Counted from the first letter of the stretch, positions 1 through 5,510 are shown. The stretch is DNA of 8,266 bases from Candidatus Bathyarchaeota archaeon (GCA_003662205.1 QMXQ01000064.1:1-8266); one strand, 5' to 3'. The notes: generated by a model from the letters alone, not told the origin. Made by a program: numbers and translations.

Positions 1-2
1 AG

Positions 3-77
3 CTCAGGCAGCGTGACATGCGCATCGTCTCCAGGCCGGCGCTGAAGGGTCTCGTCGAGAGCGAGAAGGACTCCTAG
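3..77 (+). CDS. 3' end of an unidentified protein gene (partial)
   Basis: Only the last 24 codons and the TAG stop (75-77) lie in the window. The frame reads LRQRDMRIVSRPALKGLV then ESEKDS. Nearly every codon ends in G or C, as in the clear genes further right, so I take it as real coding sequence. The fragment is too short and too charged to assign a family. The same frame continues past the TAG with an immediate ATG and 23 more G/C-ending codons to a TAA at 147-149. The gene may therefore have an extended form or a damaged stop. The true start lies left of the window. Confidence 0.55.
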   Translation, partial: LRQRDMRIVSRPALKGLVESEKDS

Positions 78-149
78 ATGAAGGCCGACCACGACTCCGG
101 GGTCGGCACCATCTACGCCGAAGCGCTATCGGACGAGAGCGATGTATAA
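78..149 (+). other. 23-codon open frame directly after the in-frame TAG
   Basis: An ATG follows the TAG at 75-77 with no gap. The frame reads MKADHDSGVGTIYAEALS then DESDV and ends at TAA. It is in the same phase as the upstream gene and keeps its third-position G/C bias until the last few codons. It could be a translational readthrough tail, the remains of a C-terminus cut by a nonsense mutation, a tiny coupled gene, or chance. Nothing in the window decides between these. Confidence 0.3.
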
Positions 150-414
150 CGAAGCTCCCGCCCGCGGATCGAGGTTTGATAAAAGCGGCAAAACTCGGCA
201 TCCTCACAGGCCCAACTCTTTTCCGAAACACTAAACATCACCCGCCCACGCGGCCCGCAGTAATACGCGATATTATAAACTAGGTGGGGCCCTCCCGGTC
301 GGGGCGACGCCCACATCCGAGGCAGTCGTTCGTCCGGGTTCGGCGCCTCCATGAGGCTTGAGCTAAGCTTTTATTCCCGGCTCGCGCCTACCTTATCAGC
401 TCGGAGGAATCGGA
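150..414 (+). promoter_or_regulatory. Intergenic leader/promoter region with TATA-like boxes and competing stems
   Basis: No convincing gene is present on either strand. Two TATA-like boxes point right: TATTATAAA at 271-279 and CTTTTATT at 368-375. The second would place a transcript start near 398, just ahead of the Shine-Dalgarno sequence GGAGGA at 403-408. From the first box, a start near 302 would give a leader of about 110 bases. In that leader GCCTC (345-349) can pair either with GAGGC at 319-323 or with GAGGC at 353-357. A short GCTT/AAGC stem (356-359 with 365-368) is followed by a T-run. Pairings this short are common in GC-rich DNA, so an attenuator is only a possibility. Confidence 0.4.
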
Positions 415-1233
415 TTGTTGCTGCAGGTCACATTGACCCCCGCGGAGGGGAAGAGGCTCATCGGGCGCGCGATCGCCCGGATGGACGTCGTTCAGAACGC
501 CCTCAAAAACGGGATCATCGTCATCGCGACGAGCACCACCAACGCCTTCGTCGTCGAGGAACTCCTCGGCAAGAAGATCGAGGAGAAGGGGATGTTCACC
601 GCCGGCGTGGTCACGGCAAAGGGCTGCTGCGTCACCGACCCCAAAGGCAGATACAGCCACCACGTCATCGAGAAGGGGAAGGTGACGGAGATGAAGACAC
701 CCGAGCTGCCGAAGGTGCTGGCGAGGATGGGGCCGGGGGACGTCTTCATCAAGGGCGCGAACGCCATCGACCCCACCGGGGCCGCTGCTATCCTCCTCGG
801 CGGCGCGGGCGGCGGCACCATAGGGACCGCCTGGGGCTACATCACCGCCAACGGCGTCAAGACCATCATAGCCGTGGGCCTTGAGAAGCTGGTTCCGTGG
901 CCGCTGACGGAGATAGCCTCCAAGACGGGGATCGGGACCGTGGACAGATCGCTGGGGATGGCCTGCGGCCTGATGATCGTCCAGGGCGAGGTCATCACGG
1001 AGATGGAGGCCCTCAACAGGCTGACGGGCGTCGAGGTCTACCCCATAGGCGGCGGGGGCATCGACGGCGGCGAGGGCTCCAAGACCTTCGTCCTGGAGGG
1101 CGACGAGCAGGCCATCAAGGCCGCCTACGACCTCGTCTGCGACATCAAGGGGGAGCCGCCCCTCAAGACGAGGACGCTGCGCTGCGACCTGTGCGGCGCC
1201 AAGTGCGACTACAAGGAGAAGCCGCCGAGATAG
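415..1233 (+). CDS. Conserved-looking archaeal protein of unknown function, glycine-rich, with C-terminal CxxCxxxC
   Basis: The 272-residue product is not a family I can name. It opens with a helix-like segment (LTPAEGKRLIGRAIARM, residues 7-23), then a hydrophobic strand and a polar turn (IIVIATSTTNAFV, 34-46). Two glycine-rich stretches follow at 129-141 (GGAGGGTIGTAWG) and 211-222 (IGGGGIDGGEGS), which resemble phosphate- or nucleotide-binding loops. There is a paired cysteine at 71-72, and the C-terminus carries CDLCGAKC (257-264), a possible metal site. There is no signal peptide or clear membrane helix, so it is probably cytosolic. The TTG start at 415 is chosen because GGAGGA at 403-408 sits at ideal spacing. 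It stands alone, 196 bases before cbf5 on the same strand. A nucleotide- or metal-binding role is inference from motifs only. Confidence 0.85.
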   Translation: MLLQVTLTPAEGKRLIGRAIARMDVVQNALKNGIIVIATSTTNAFVVEELLGKKIEEKGMFTAGVVTAKGCCVTDPKGRYSHHVIEKGKVTEMKTPELPKVLARMGPGDVFIKGANAIDPTGAAAILLGGAGGGTIGTAWGYITANGVKTIIAVGLEKLVPWPLTEIASKTGIGTVDRSLGMACGLMIVQGEVITEMEALNRLTGVEVYPIGGGGIDGGEGSKTFVLEGDEQAIKAAYDLVCDIKGEPPLKTRTLRCDLCGAKCDYKEKPPR

Positions 1234-1429
1234 GCTGCCCTCGCCCTATCCTCGGTTTATCCTCCCTCCCTCTCGATATTCTCGGCGGCGACTCGGACCC
1301 GGCTTCTCGAACACCTGTTCGCCTCGGAAGGAGACCGCCTATCTCAGAGGCTCGGCTTTTCGCTGTTTCTCGCGCGTGGTCTGCACTATGCTTTAAAGCG
1401 TCGGCGGCCTCGATCAAGGGGGAGTCACG
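1234..1429 (+). promoter_or_regulatory. Intergenic region with pyrimidine-rich 5' part and cbf5 promoter
   Basis: No gene is supported here. The first 50 or so bases are strikingly pyrimidine-rich on the plus strand (for example TCCTCCCTCCCTCTCG near 1259-1275), which might assist transcription termination after the upstream gene. A TATA-like TTTAAA at 1392-1397 would start transcription near 1420. The strong Shine-Dalgarno GGGGAG at 1419-1424 lies five bases before the cbf5 ATG. Confidence 0.5.
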
Positions 1430-2407
1430 ATGAAGCCGCCCTGGGAGGTCACTCGCACCGTCATCATGAGGGCCGAGGAGGAGACGGACCCGAGCCTCGG
1501 CTGCCCGCCGGACCAGCGGCCCCTACGGCAGCACATCAAGTTCGGCATCCTCAACCTGGACAAGCCGCCGGGCCCCACGAGCCACGAGGTCGTCGCCTGG
1601 GTGAAGAAGCTCCTGGAGCTGGACAGAGCGGGGCACGGAGGAACCCTCGACCCCAAAGTGACCGGCGTCCTCCCCATCGCCCTCGAGGAGACGACGAAGG
1701 TGGTGCAGGCGCTACTGCAGTCGGGGAAGGAGTACATCTGCGTGATGCGCACCCACGCCGACGAGGAGGAGGCCAGGGTGGTGGAGACCCTGAGGCTCTT
1801 CGAGGGAAGGATCTACCAGAGGCCGCCGATCAGGGCGTCCGTGAAAAGGCGGCTCAGGATCCGAACCATCTACCGCATCGACTACCTGGAGGGGGACGGC
1901 AGGAACTGGCTGTTCAGGGTCGCCTGCGAGAGCGGCACCTACATCAGGAAGCTCTGCTACGACGTCGGCGAGATCCTCGGGGACGGCGCCCACATGCACG
2001 AGCTCCGTCGGACCCGGAGCGGCCCCTTCACCGAGGACGACCTCATCACCCTCTACGACCTGGCCGACGCCATCGACCGCCTGCAGGAGGAGGGGGACGA
2101 GGAGCCCCTGAGGCGCATCGTCCAGCCGATGGAGGCGGCGCTGAGGCTGCTGCCCAAGATCTGGATCAGGGACTCGGCCGTGGAGGCCCTCTGCACGGGG
2201 GCGGCGCTCGCCGTGCCGGGGATCCTGCACCTAGAATCCGGCATCGAGGAGGGTTCCATGGTGGCGGTGATGACCCAGAAGGGGGAGGGAGTGGCACTGA
2301 TGCGGGCGGAGATGACAGGCGACGAGATCCTTGAGTCGGAGCACGGCATCGCCGCGACTCCGCTGCGGGTACTGATGCCCCGGGGCACCTACCCCAAGAT
2401 GTGGTGA
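1430..2407 (+). CDS. cbf5: H/ACA RNP pseudouridine synthase Cbf5 (archaeal dyskerin homologue)
   Basis: Cbf5 isomerises uridine to pseudouridine in rRNA and tRNA as the catalytic subunit of H/ACA guide RNPs, with Nop10, Gar1 and L7Ae; it can also modify tRNA U55. The 325-residue length fits archaeal Cbf5. The TruB-type catalytic domain spans about 36-215: LNLDKPPGPTSHEV (41-54), the signature HGGTLDPKVTGVLP (69-82) with catalytic Asp74, the KEY motif with Tyr102, QRPP (130-133) and GTYIRKL (169-175). A C-terminal PUA domain (about 242-322) binds the ACA-box RNA and separates Cbf5 from bacterial TruB. The ATG at 1430 has a good Shine-Dalgarno sequence and a TATA-like box upstream. The stop overlaps the start region of the next gene, a methyltransferase, suggesting translational coupling. 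I see no missing catalytic residue. Confidence 0.97.
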   Translation: MKPPWEVTRTVIMRAEEETDPSLGCPPDQRPLRQHIKFGILNLDKPPGPTSHEVVAWVKKLLELDRAGHGGTLDPKVTGVLPIALEETTKVVQALLQSGKEYICVMRTHADEEEARVVETLRLFEGRIYQRPPIRASVKRRLRIRTIYRIDYLEGDGRNWLFRVACESGTYIRKLCYDVGEILGDGAHMHELRRTRSGPFTEDDLITLYDLADAIDRLQEEGDEEPLRRIVQPMEAALRLLPKIWIRDSAVEALCTGAALAVPGILHLESGIEEGSMVAVMTQKGEGVALMRAEMTGDEILESEHGIAATPLRVLMPRGTYPKMW

Positions 2408-3012
2408 GGGTGGCCGAGCACTATTACTCCGAGCGTCCCACCTCGCCGCCCCGGCTGGGGCTGCTGAGGTGCCGCCTCCGGGGCCGCGACTTCGAGTTCC
2501 TCACCTCCTCGGGCGTCTTCTCCCACAGGAGGATCGACGCCGGAACCCGCCTCCTCATAGAGTCGATGATCCTGCCGGAGGACGGGGCGGCGCTGGACCT
2601 CGGCTGCGGCTACGGGCCGATAGGGATCGTGGCGGCGAAGCTGAGGCCCCGGCTCCAGGTCTGGATGACGGACATCAACCAGCGGGCCGTCGCCCTCACC
2701 CTGGAGAACGCCCGGCGGAACGGGGCGGAGAACGTCCGCGTCCTGGCGGGCCCCCTCTACGAGCCGGTGGAGGCCCTCAGCTTCGACGTCATCCTCACCA
2801 ACCCTCCCATCTCCGCAGGCATCAGGAAGGCGGTGGAGCCCATCATAGAGGGCTCAATCGGCCACCTCAGGCCGGGGGGCTCCATCCAGCTCGTGGTGAG
2901 GACGACGAAGGGCGGCCGCAGCCTCTCGGCGCTCCTTGAGAGGTACTACGGGGGCTTCGAGGTCATCGCCAGGGGAGGCGGCTACCGCGTGCTCAAGGCC
3001 GAGCGGAGCTGA
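2401..3012 (+). CDS. Class I SAM-dependent methyltransferase, RsmC/MJ0882-like
   Basis: The 203-residue protein resembles what I recall of Methanocaldococcus MJ0882 and the catalytic half of bacterial RsmC, which methylate guanine N2 in rRNA. Visible features are FLTSSGVFSHRRIDAGTRLL (33-52), the SAM-binding motif I DLGCGYGPIG (66-75), an acidic residue after strand 2 (TDIN, 90-93), the catalytic NPPI (134-137) of amino-methylating enzymes, and a GGGYRVLKA end (192-200). Unlike RsmC it lacks a duplicated N-terminal domain. The RNA substrate cannot be read from sequence, but the overlap with cbf5 favours rRNA or tRNA. The longest start, GTG 2401, overlaps cbf5 by seven bases. GTG 2410, giving MAEHYYSERP and starting two bases after the cbf5 stop, is an equally plausible start. 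No Shine-Dalgarno settles it. Confidence 0.92.
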   Translation: MVRVAEHYYSERPTSPPRLGLLRCRLRGRDFEFLTSSGVFSHRRIDAGTRLLIESMILPEDGAALDLGCGYGPIGIVAAKLRPRLQVWMTDINQRAVALTLENARRNGAENVRVLAGPLYEPVEALSFDVILTNPPISAGIRKAVEPIIEGSIGHLRPGGSIQLVVRTTKGGRSLSALLERYYGGFEVIARGGGYRVLKAERS

Positions 3013-3073
3013 GGGCTGACACACTATCTGCCTCTCGTCATGACCGAGTTCTTCGCTTCCATAGGGGGCGCCC

Positions 3074-3577
3074 TCAGAGCCGTCTCTCCAGCTCTTCGAG
3101 GGATGTGTTCGCCGTGTGTATGATGGGCTTGAACCCGAGGCGTCTCCAGAAACCCTCTCCCTCCCTGTTCCCCACCACGTACCTGAGGTTCACCTCCTCC
3201 ATCTTCTCCGCGTCGAAGAACTTGCACAGCTCCCCCACCAGGCGGGTGCCGATGCCCCGCCGTCGATAGGGCTCCCGCACGTAGATCCCGTTGATGAACC
3301 CGACGCTTCTGGGCGTGAAACTGGCCCTGCGGGAGACCGTCCCGTAGGCGTAGCCCACGACGACGCCGCCGACCTCCGCGACCACCACGCGGCTGTCCTC
3401 GCCGCAGAGCATCTGCTCGACCTCCTCCGCGATCTTCCGCTCTCCCTCCTCGGTCATGCGCCAGATTCTCGGGTTGGAGGCCTCCAGGTGGCGTTGTAGT
3501 AGGAGCCTCATCTCCACCAGGTCGCCCCTATCCGATGCCCGCGCTCCTCGGATCATCGGCTCCCGTTTGGGCTTCAT
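3074..3577 (-). CDS. GNAT-family N-acetyltransferase
   Basis: A 167-residue single-domain acetyltransferase that would move an acetyl group from acetyl-CoA to an amine. The fold is visible as an N-terminal helix region (RASDRGDLVEMRLLL, 13-27), strands VVVAEVGGVVVGYA (64-77), motif A GIYVREPYRRRGIGTRL (97-113) with the CoA pyrophosphate loop RRRGIG, and motif B NREGEGFWRRLGFKP (137-151). The substrate is unknown; it is not obviously RimI/Ard1. The ATG at 3577 lies about 25 bases from a TATA box (3599-3606) and lacks a Shine-Dalgarno sequence, so the transcript is probably leaderless. Met8 (3556), preceded by GGGAG, is an alternative start. It converges on the methyltransferase gene and diverges from tRNA-Gln. 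Confidence 0.93.
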   Translation of the reverse strand: MKPKREPMIRGARASDRGDLVEMRLLLQRHLEASNPRIWRMTEEGERKIAEEVEQMLCGEDSRVVVAEVGGVVVGYAYGTVSRRASFTPRSVGFINGIYVREPYRRRGIGTRLVGELCKFFDAEKMEEVNLRYVVGNREGEGFWRRLGFKPIIHTANTSLEELERRL

Positions 3578-3598
3578 GGTGTCTGGGTTGTTCGGGGG

Positions 3599-3606
3599 TT
3601 TTATAA
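3599..3606 (-). promoter_or_regulatory. TATA box of the acetyltransferase gene
   Basis: TTATAAAA on the minus strand, centred about 25 bases before the ATG at 3577. This spacing predicts a transcript beginning at or next to the start codon. Confidence 0.6.
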
Positions 3607-3608
3607 GA

Positions 3609-3615
3609 TTTATAA
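3609..3615 (+). promoter_or_regulatory. TATA box of tRNA-Gln
   Basis: TTTATAA on the plus strand, centred 30 bases before the first base of the mature tRNA. It lies back-to-back with the acetyltransferase TATA box, so the two divergent promoters occupy a 64-base gap. Confidence 0.6.
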
Positions 3616-3641
3616 CACGATGCCGGGTGTATGGTTTGGGG

Positions 3642-3714
3642 AGCCCGGTCGTCTAGCGGACAAGGATGGAGGGCTTTGGACCCTTCGACGGGAGTTCGAA
3701 TCTCCCCCGGGCTA
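3642..3714 (+). tRNA. tRNA-Gln, anticodon UUG
   Basis: A complete cloverleaf can be drawn. The acceptor stem AGCCCGG (3642-3648) pairs fully with CCGGGCT (3707-3713), with discriminator A at 3714. The D stem is GTCT with GGAT, including G-U pairs. The anticodon stem GAGGG/CCCTT encloses the loop CTTTGGA with anticodon TTG (3676-3678). The T stem GGGAG/CTCCC encloses TTCGAAT. The first pair A1-U72 is the identity element used by archaeal GatDE to convert Glu-tRNA(Gln) to Gln-tRNA(Gln). No intron and no encoded CCA are present. The AT-rich island starts at the base after the discriminator, so this gene looks like the insertion site of a mobile element that left it intact. Confidence 0.97.
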
Positions 3715-3767
3715 CTATATTTAATCAGCGGATGACAAACATGTAGATTCGCCTCTATATTTTGACA

Positions 3768-4685
3768 TCACAAAATAACTTTCTCTTCGAAGAAAGAAAT
3801 TAGATAACCCCGATCTTTTGGATTCTTATCCCATTTAGAACGATAACCCCTCCATTCTTTAGCTGATATTAACCCCTTCTTTTTAGCTTCATCTAATAAA
3901 CTGATAAAATATCTTAATTGACCTTGTTTTGAGTATCTATCAGAAAACAATTGTTTTTTCCACAAAGCTAATGTTTTACTCAATGGTTGGTTAAGTAACT
4001 TATTTAAAATATCCGAACGAATATCTCTTCTGTAAGCGGAAAATTCAGTTGGCATGGTATAAGTCATATAATTATATTCGTCAATTAACTTGGCAATAGT
4101 TTTACCACCACATAACTCTTCGATTATCTCAAGTGATTCCTCTTCGCCGTAATTATCATTCTTCCTGCAAGAGGAAATGAGTTCTCGAAGTTCATTTTTC
4201 ATTTTCTGTAAAAAGATGATGTAATAGTCGGCGTATTGAATATTCTCACTACCCAATATGCCTTTCCTAATATTTCTATCCCACATAATAAATAATTTGG
4301 GATTTATCGTGTGGATAATTTTAGAAGCATCTGTGGACTCGTATCTTCCTTCATAATTACAACTAGCTATTAAATCGAATATCCTTTTTATACTCAACAT
4401 GGTTTTTTTAAGAGAAAGGTCAATTGTATAAAACGATTCATCTTTAAGCTCCATTAAATTATGGTGGATTTTATGATATATTTCCTTAAATTTCTTTTCA
4501 TCACCTCTAAAGTGATAATCCCATCGTTTAATAAACTCAAAGAGTTTATTCACCTCTTCATCTGGGAGATCGGGAGACAACCATTTCGAGCCATTTTTCT
4601 TTCTCAGATACTCATCATAGAACTTTGCTCGTTTTTCATATTTATAGAAGGCACCATGAGCAAGAAGTAAATCTTGATACCTCAT
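3768..4685 (-). CDS. Unrecognised AT-rich island protein (about 305 residues)
   Basis: I do not recognise this protein with confidence. It is charged, lysine-rich and probably mostly helical, with no signal peptide or membrane segment. Numbering from ATG 4685, the most distinctive block is STDASKIIHTINPKLFIMWDRNIR (about 119-142; quoted in parts: ASKIIHTINPKLF then IMWDRNIR). The L/I-H...P.LF..WD..IR pattern recalls blocks in uncharacterised proteins from mobile or defence contexts; that is memory, unchecked. A W-R-GYRSKWDKNPKDRGYL stretch lies near the C-terminus. The ATG at 4685 is preferred because TTATAA (4711-4716) sits about 28 bases upstream, fitting a leaderless transcript. An upstream in-frame GTG (4751) would add 22 residues but starts inside the decayed tRNA copy. 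Its AT-rich codons differ sharply from all neighbours, indicating acquisition by transfer. Confidence 0.8.
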   Translation of the reverse strand: MRYQDLLLAHGAFYKYEKRAKFYDEYLRKKNGSKWLSPDLPDEEVNKLFEFIKRWDYHFRGDEKKFKEIYHKIHHNLMELKDESFYTIDLSLKKTMLSIKRIFDLIASCNYEGRYESTDASKIIHTINPKLFIMWDRNIRKGILGSENIQYADYYIIFLQKMKNELRELISSCRKNDNYGEEESLEIIEELCGGKTIAKLIDEYNYMTYTMPTEFSAYRRDIRSDILNKLLNQPLSKTLALWKKQLFSDRYSKQGQLRYFISLLDEAKKKGLISAKEWRGYRSKWDKNPKDRGYLISFFEEKVIL

Positions 4686-4710
4686 TATTAATTCATTATG
4701 AATAATAGGG

Positions 4711-4716
4711 TTATAA
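4711..4716 (-). promoter_or_regulatory. TATA box of the island gene
   Basis: TTATAA lies about 28 bases before the ATG at 4685 on the minus strand. It supports that ATG over the upstream GTG at 4751. The surrounding DNA is AT-rich, so a chance match is possible. Confidence 0.45.
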
Positions 4717-4745
4717 CTTTTTTCCTGTGTAAAAATAATACTAAT

Positions 4746-4818
4746 AAGCACTAGGTTTAGCGGATAAGGATAGAGGGCTCTGGACCTCCTGACGAGAGTT
4801 CGAATCTCCTCCCGAAAT
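4746..4818 (+). pseudogene. Decayed tRNA-Gln copy, anticodon-like CUG
   Basis: It aligns without gaps to the intact tRNA-Gln at an offset of 1104 bases. From the D stem to the end of the T stem (4755-4810) I count ten differences, all of them transitions. The anticodon loop reads CTCTGGA, giving CUG, still glutamine. Fourteen bases around the T loop (GAGTTCGAATCTCC) are identical. The molecule should not fold properly: the 5' acceptor AAGCACT cannot pair with the 3' CCCGAAA, the anticodon stem has an A-C mismatch, and the T stem has another. It is best read as a tRNA-like attachment site or a dead tRNA carried by the island. Confidence 0.75.
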
Positions 4819-5021
4819 ACAATAAAATTCCTGAAACACTTATTTTTCGTTTATTGGCATTTCTCCCTGTCAATATTTCGAGTAACTCACCGTTTCGTTT
4901 TTCTTAAAGAATTTGAAAGTCGGCATTTGTTAAGGAATAGATTTGCGAGATACGGACGATCGTTCGATGAATAATCAAGAGACCCTCTTCAAGCTACGTT
5001 TTTCGTGTTTCTCTATAAAAG

Positions 5022-5032
5022 CGTCTAGCGGA
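5022..5032 (+). repeat. 11-base exact copy of the tRNA-Gln D-arm start
   Basis: CGTCTAGCGGA here is identical to 3650-3660 in the intact tRNA. It sits close to where composition returns to normal, which makes it a candidate trace of an attachment-site junction. The flanking bases do not match the tRNA, so chance cannot be excluded. Confidence 0.35.
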
Positions 5033-5056
5033 AGTCTCCTAGTAAATGTAACCAAG

Positions 5057-5065
5057 TTTAATTAA
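5057..5065 (+). promoter_or_regulatory. TATA-like box of the DUF3795 gene
   Basis: TTTAATTAA is centred about 29 bases before the ATG at 5090, the spacing expected for a leaderless archaeal transcript. A second candidate, TATAAAAG at 5014-5021, would give a leader of about 45 bases containing AAGGAGA (5064-5070). That sequence is too far from 5090 to act as its Shine-Dalgarno. Confidence 0.45.
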
Positions 5066-5089
5066 GGAGATTAGAATAAGTGTGCTCCG

Positions 5090-5476
5090 ATGATGGCTGA
5101 AGGCGATGAGAGGCTCATCGGGGCCTGCGGCATCAACTGCGCGATGTGCGACATCTACAGGGCATACAGCGAGGGGGACGTGGAGAAGCAGAGGAAGGTG
5201 ATCGAGAGTATCTTCGGGAAGAACTCCGACGTCAAACCCGAGCAGATAACCTGCGACGGCTGCGGCGGGCGGCGAGACATCCACTGGAGCCCGGAGTGCG
5301 CGATAATGCAGTGCGCCCACGGGAAGGGGCTGATCGCGTGCAGCCAGTGCCCGGAGTTCCCCTGCCCCCGACTGGAGGAGTTCTACTCCCGGGGATACGA
5401 GAAGGCGAAGGCGAACGCCCTCAGGCAGAGGGAGATCGGCGTCGAAGCGTGGTGGAAAGAACAGCAGCACAAATAG
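5090..5476 (+). CDS. DUF3795-type cysteine-rich protein
   Basis: The 128-residue protein has the pattern of DUF3795: a GACGINCAMCDIY opening (11-23), CDGCGG (55-60), a C-x4-C pair (70, 75) and CSQCPEFPC (84-92), followed by a RLEEFYSRGY helix (94-103). Ten cysteines suggest bound zinc or an iron-sulphur centre. The function of the family is not established. There is no membrane segment, so it should be cytosolic. The first ATG (5090) is used; a stop codon lies in frame six codons upstream and no alternative start lies between. An ATG at 5093 is also possible. It is the first GC-rich gene after the island and appears monocistronic, converging on the zinc-ribbon gene. Confidence 0.9.
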   Translation: MMAEGDERLIGACGINCAMCDIYRAYSEGDVEKQRKVIESIFGKNSDVKPEQITCDGCGGRRDIHWSPECAIMQCAHGKGLIACSQCPEFPCPRLEEFYSRGYEKAKANALRQREIGVEAWWKEQQHK

Positions 5477-5510
5477 AAGTTGCGGGCTCAGCGCAGAGGC
5501 TAATAAGCTT

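Larger units (their letters stand above)
3715..5080. mobile_element. AT-rich island inserted at the 3' end of tRNA-Gln (putative element remnant)
   Basis: Base composition falls abruptly at the end of the tRNA and recovers near 5090. Sampled lines inside have 15 and 20 G+C of 60 bases, against 45 of 60 in a line of the methyltransferase gene. Inside are one unrecognised minus-strand gene, a decayed tRNA-Gln copy (4746-4818), and an 11-base exact match to the tRNA D-arm (5022-5032). No integrase is visible, so it is either a remnant or was mobilised in trans. Insertion next to a tRNA gene with tRNA-like sequence on the far side is the classic layout of integrated archaeal plasmids and viruses. 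The right boundary is approximate and the mobile origin is inference. Confidence 0.6.
4819..5089. other. AT-rich non-coding stretch, right part of the island
   Basis: No gene is supported. It contains a near-perfect 14-base dyad CGGACGATCGTTCG (4953-4966, one G-T in the pairing), a small palindrome TTCTTAAAGAA (4901-4911), the TATA-like TATAAAAG (5014-5021), and an 11-base match to the tRNA-Gln D-arm (5022-5032). The last 35 bases carry the likely promoter of the DUF3795 gene. The dyad could be an operator or element end; its role is unknown. Confidence 0.45.

Noticed and set aside
4..352. Two minus-strand open frames at the left edge
   Set aside because: Both are arginine/serine/proline-rich with no recognisable motif. 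The plus strand has better codon bias at 3-149.
1163..1417. Minus-strand open frame between the unknown gene and cbf5
   Set aside because: Its second half is antisense to the unknown gene's C-terminus, it becomes R/S-rich, and it has no promoter or Shine-Dalgarno support.
1231..1500. Readthrough of TAG at 1231-1233, where the frame stays open into cbf5
   Set aside because: The sequence after it changes composition to pyrimidine-rich, then contains the cbf5 promoter. Open frames of this length are expected by chance in GC-rich DNA.
4746..4818. Functional tRNA-Gln(CUG) gene
   Set aside because: The acceptor arms cannot pair, and both the anticodon and T stems contain mismatches.
3720..5080. 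Insertion sequence or integrase in the AT-rich island
   Set aside because: The only long frame shows no tyrosine-recombinase R...HxxR...Y pattern and no DDE or HUH signature, and I saw no terminal inverted repeats.
5080..5100. Six-codon upstream frame (GTG at 5080) overlapping the DUF3795 start, placed after AAGGAGA
   Set aside because: Spacing to AAGGAGA is workable, but such a short frame has no independent support and the TATA-like box at 5057-5065 would place the transcript start after it.
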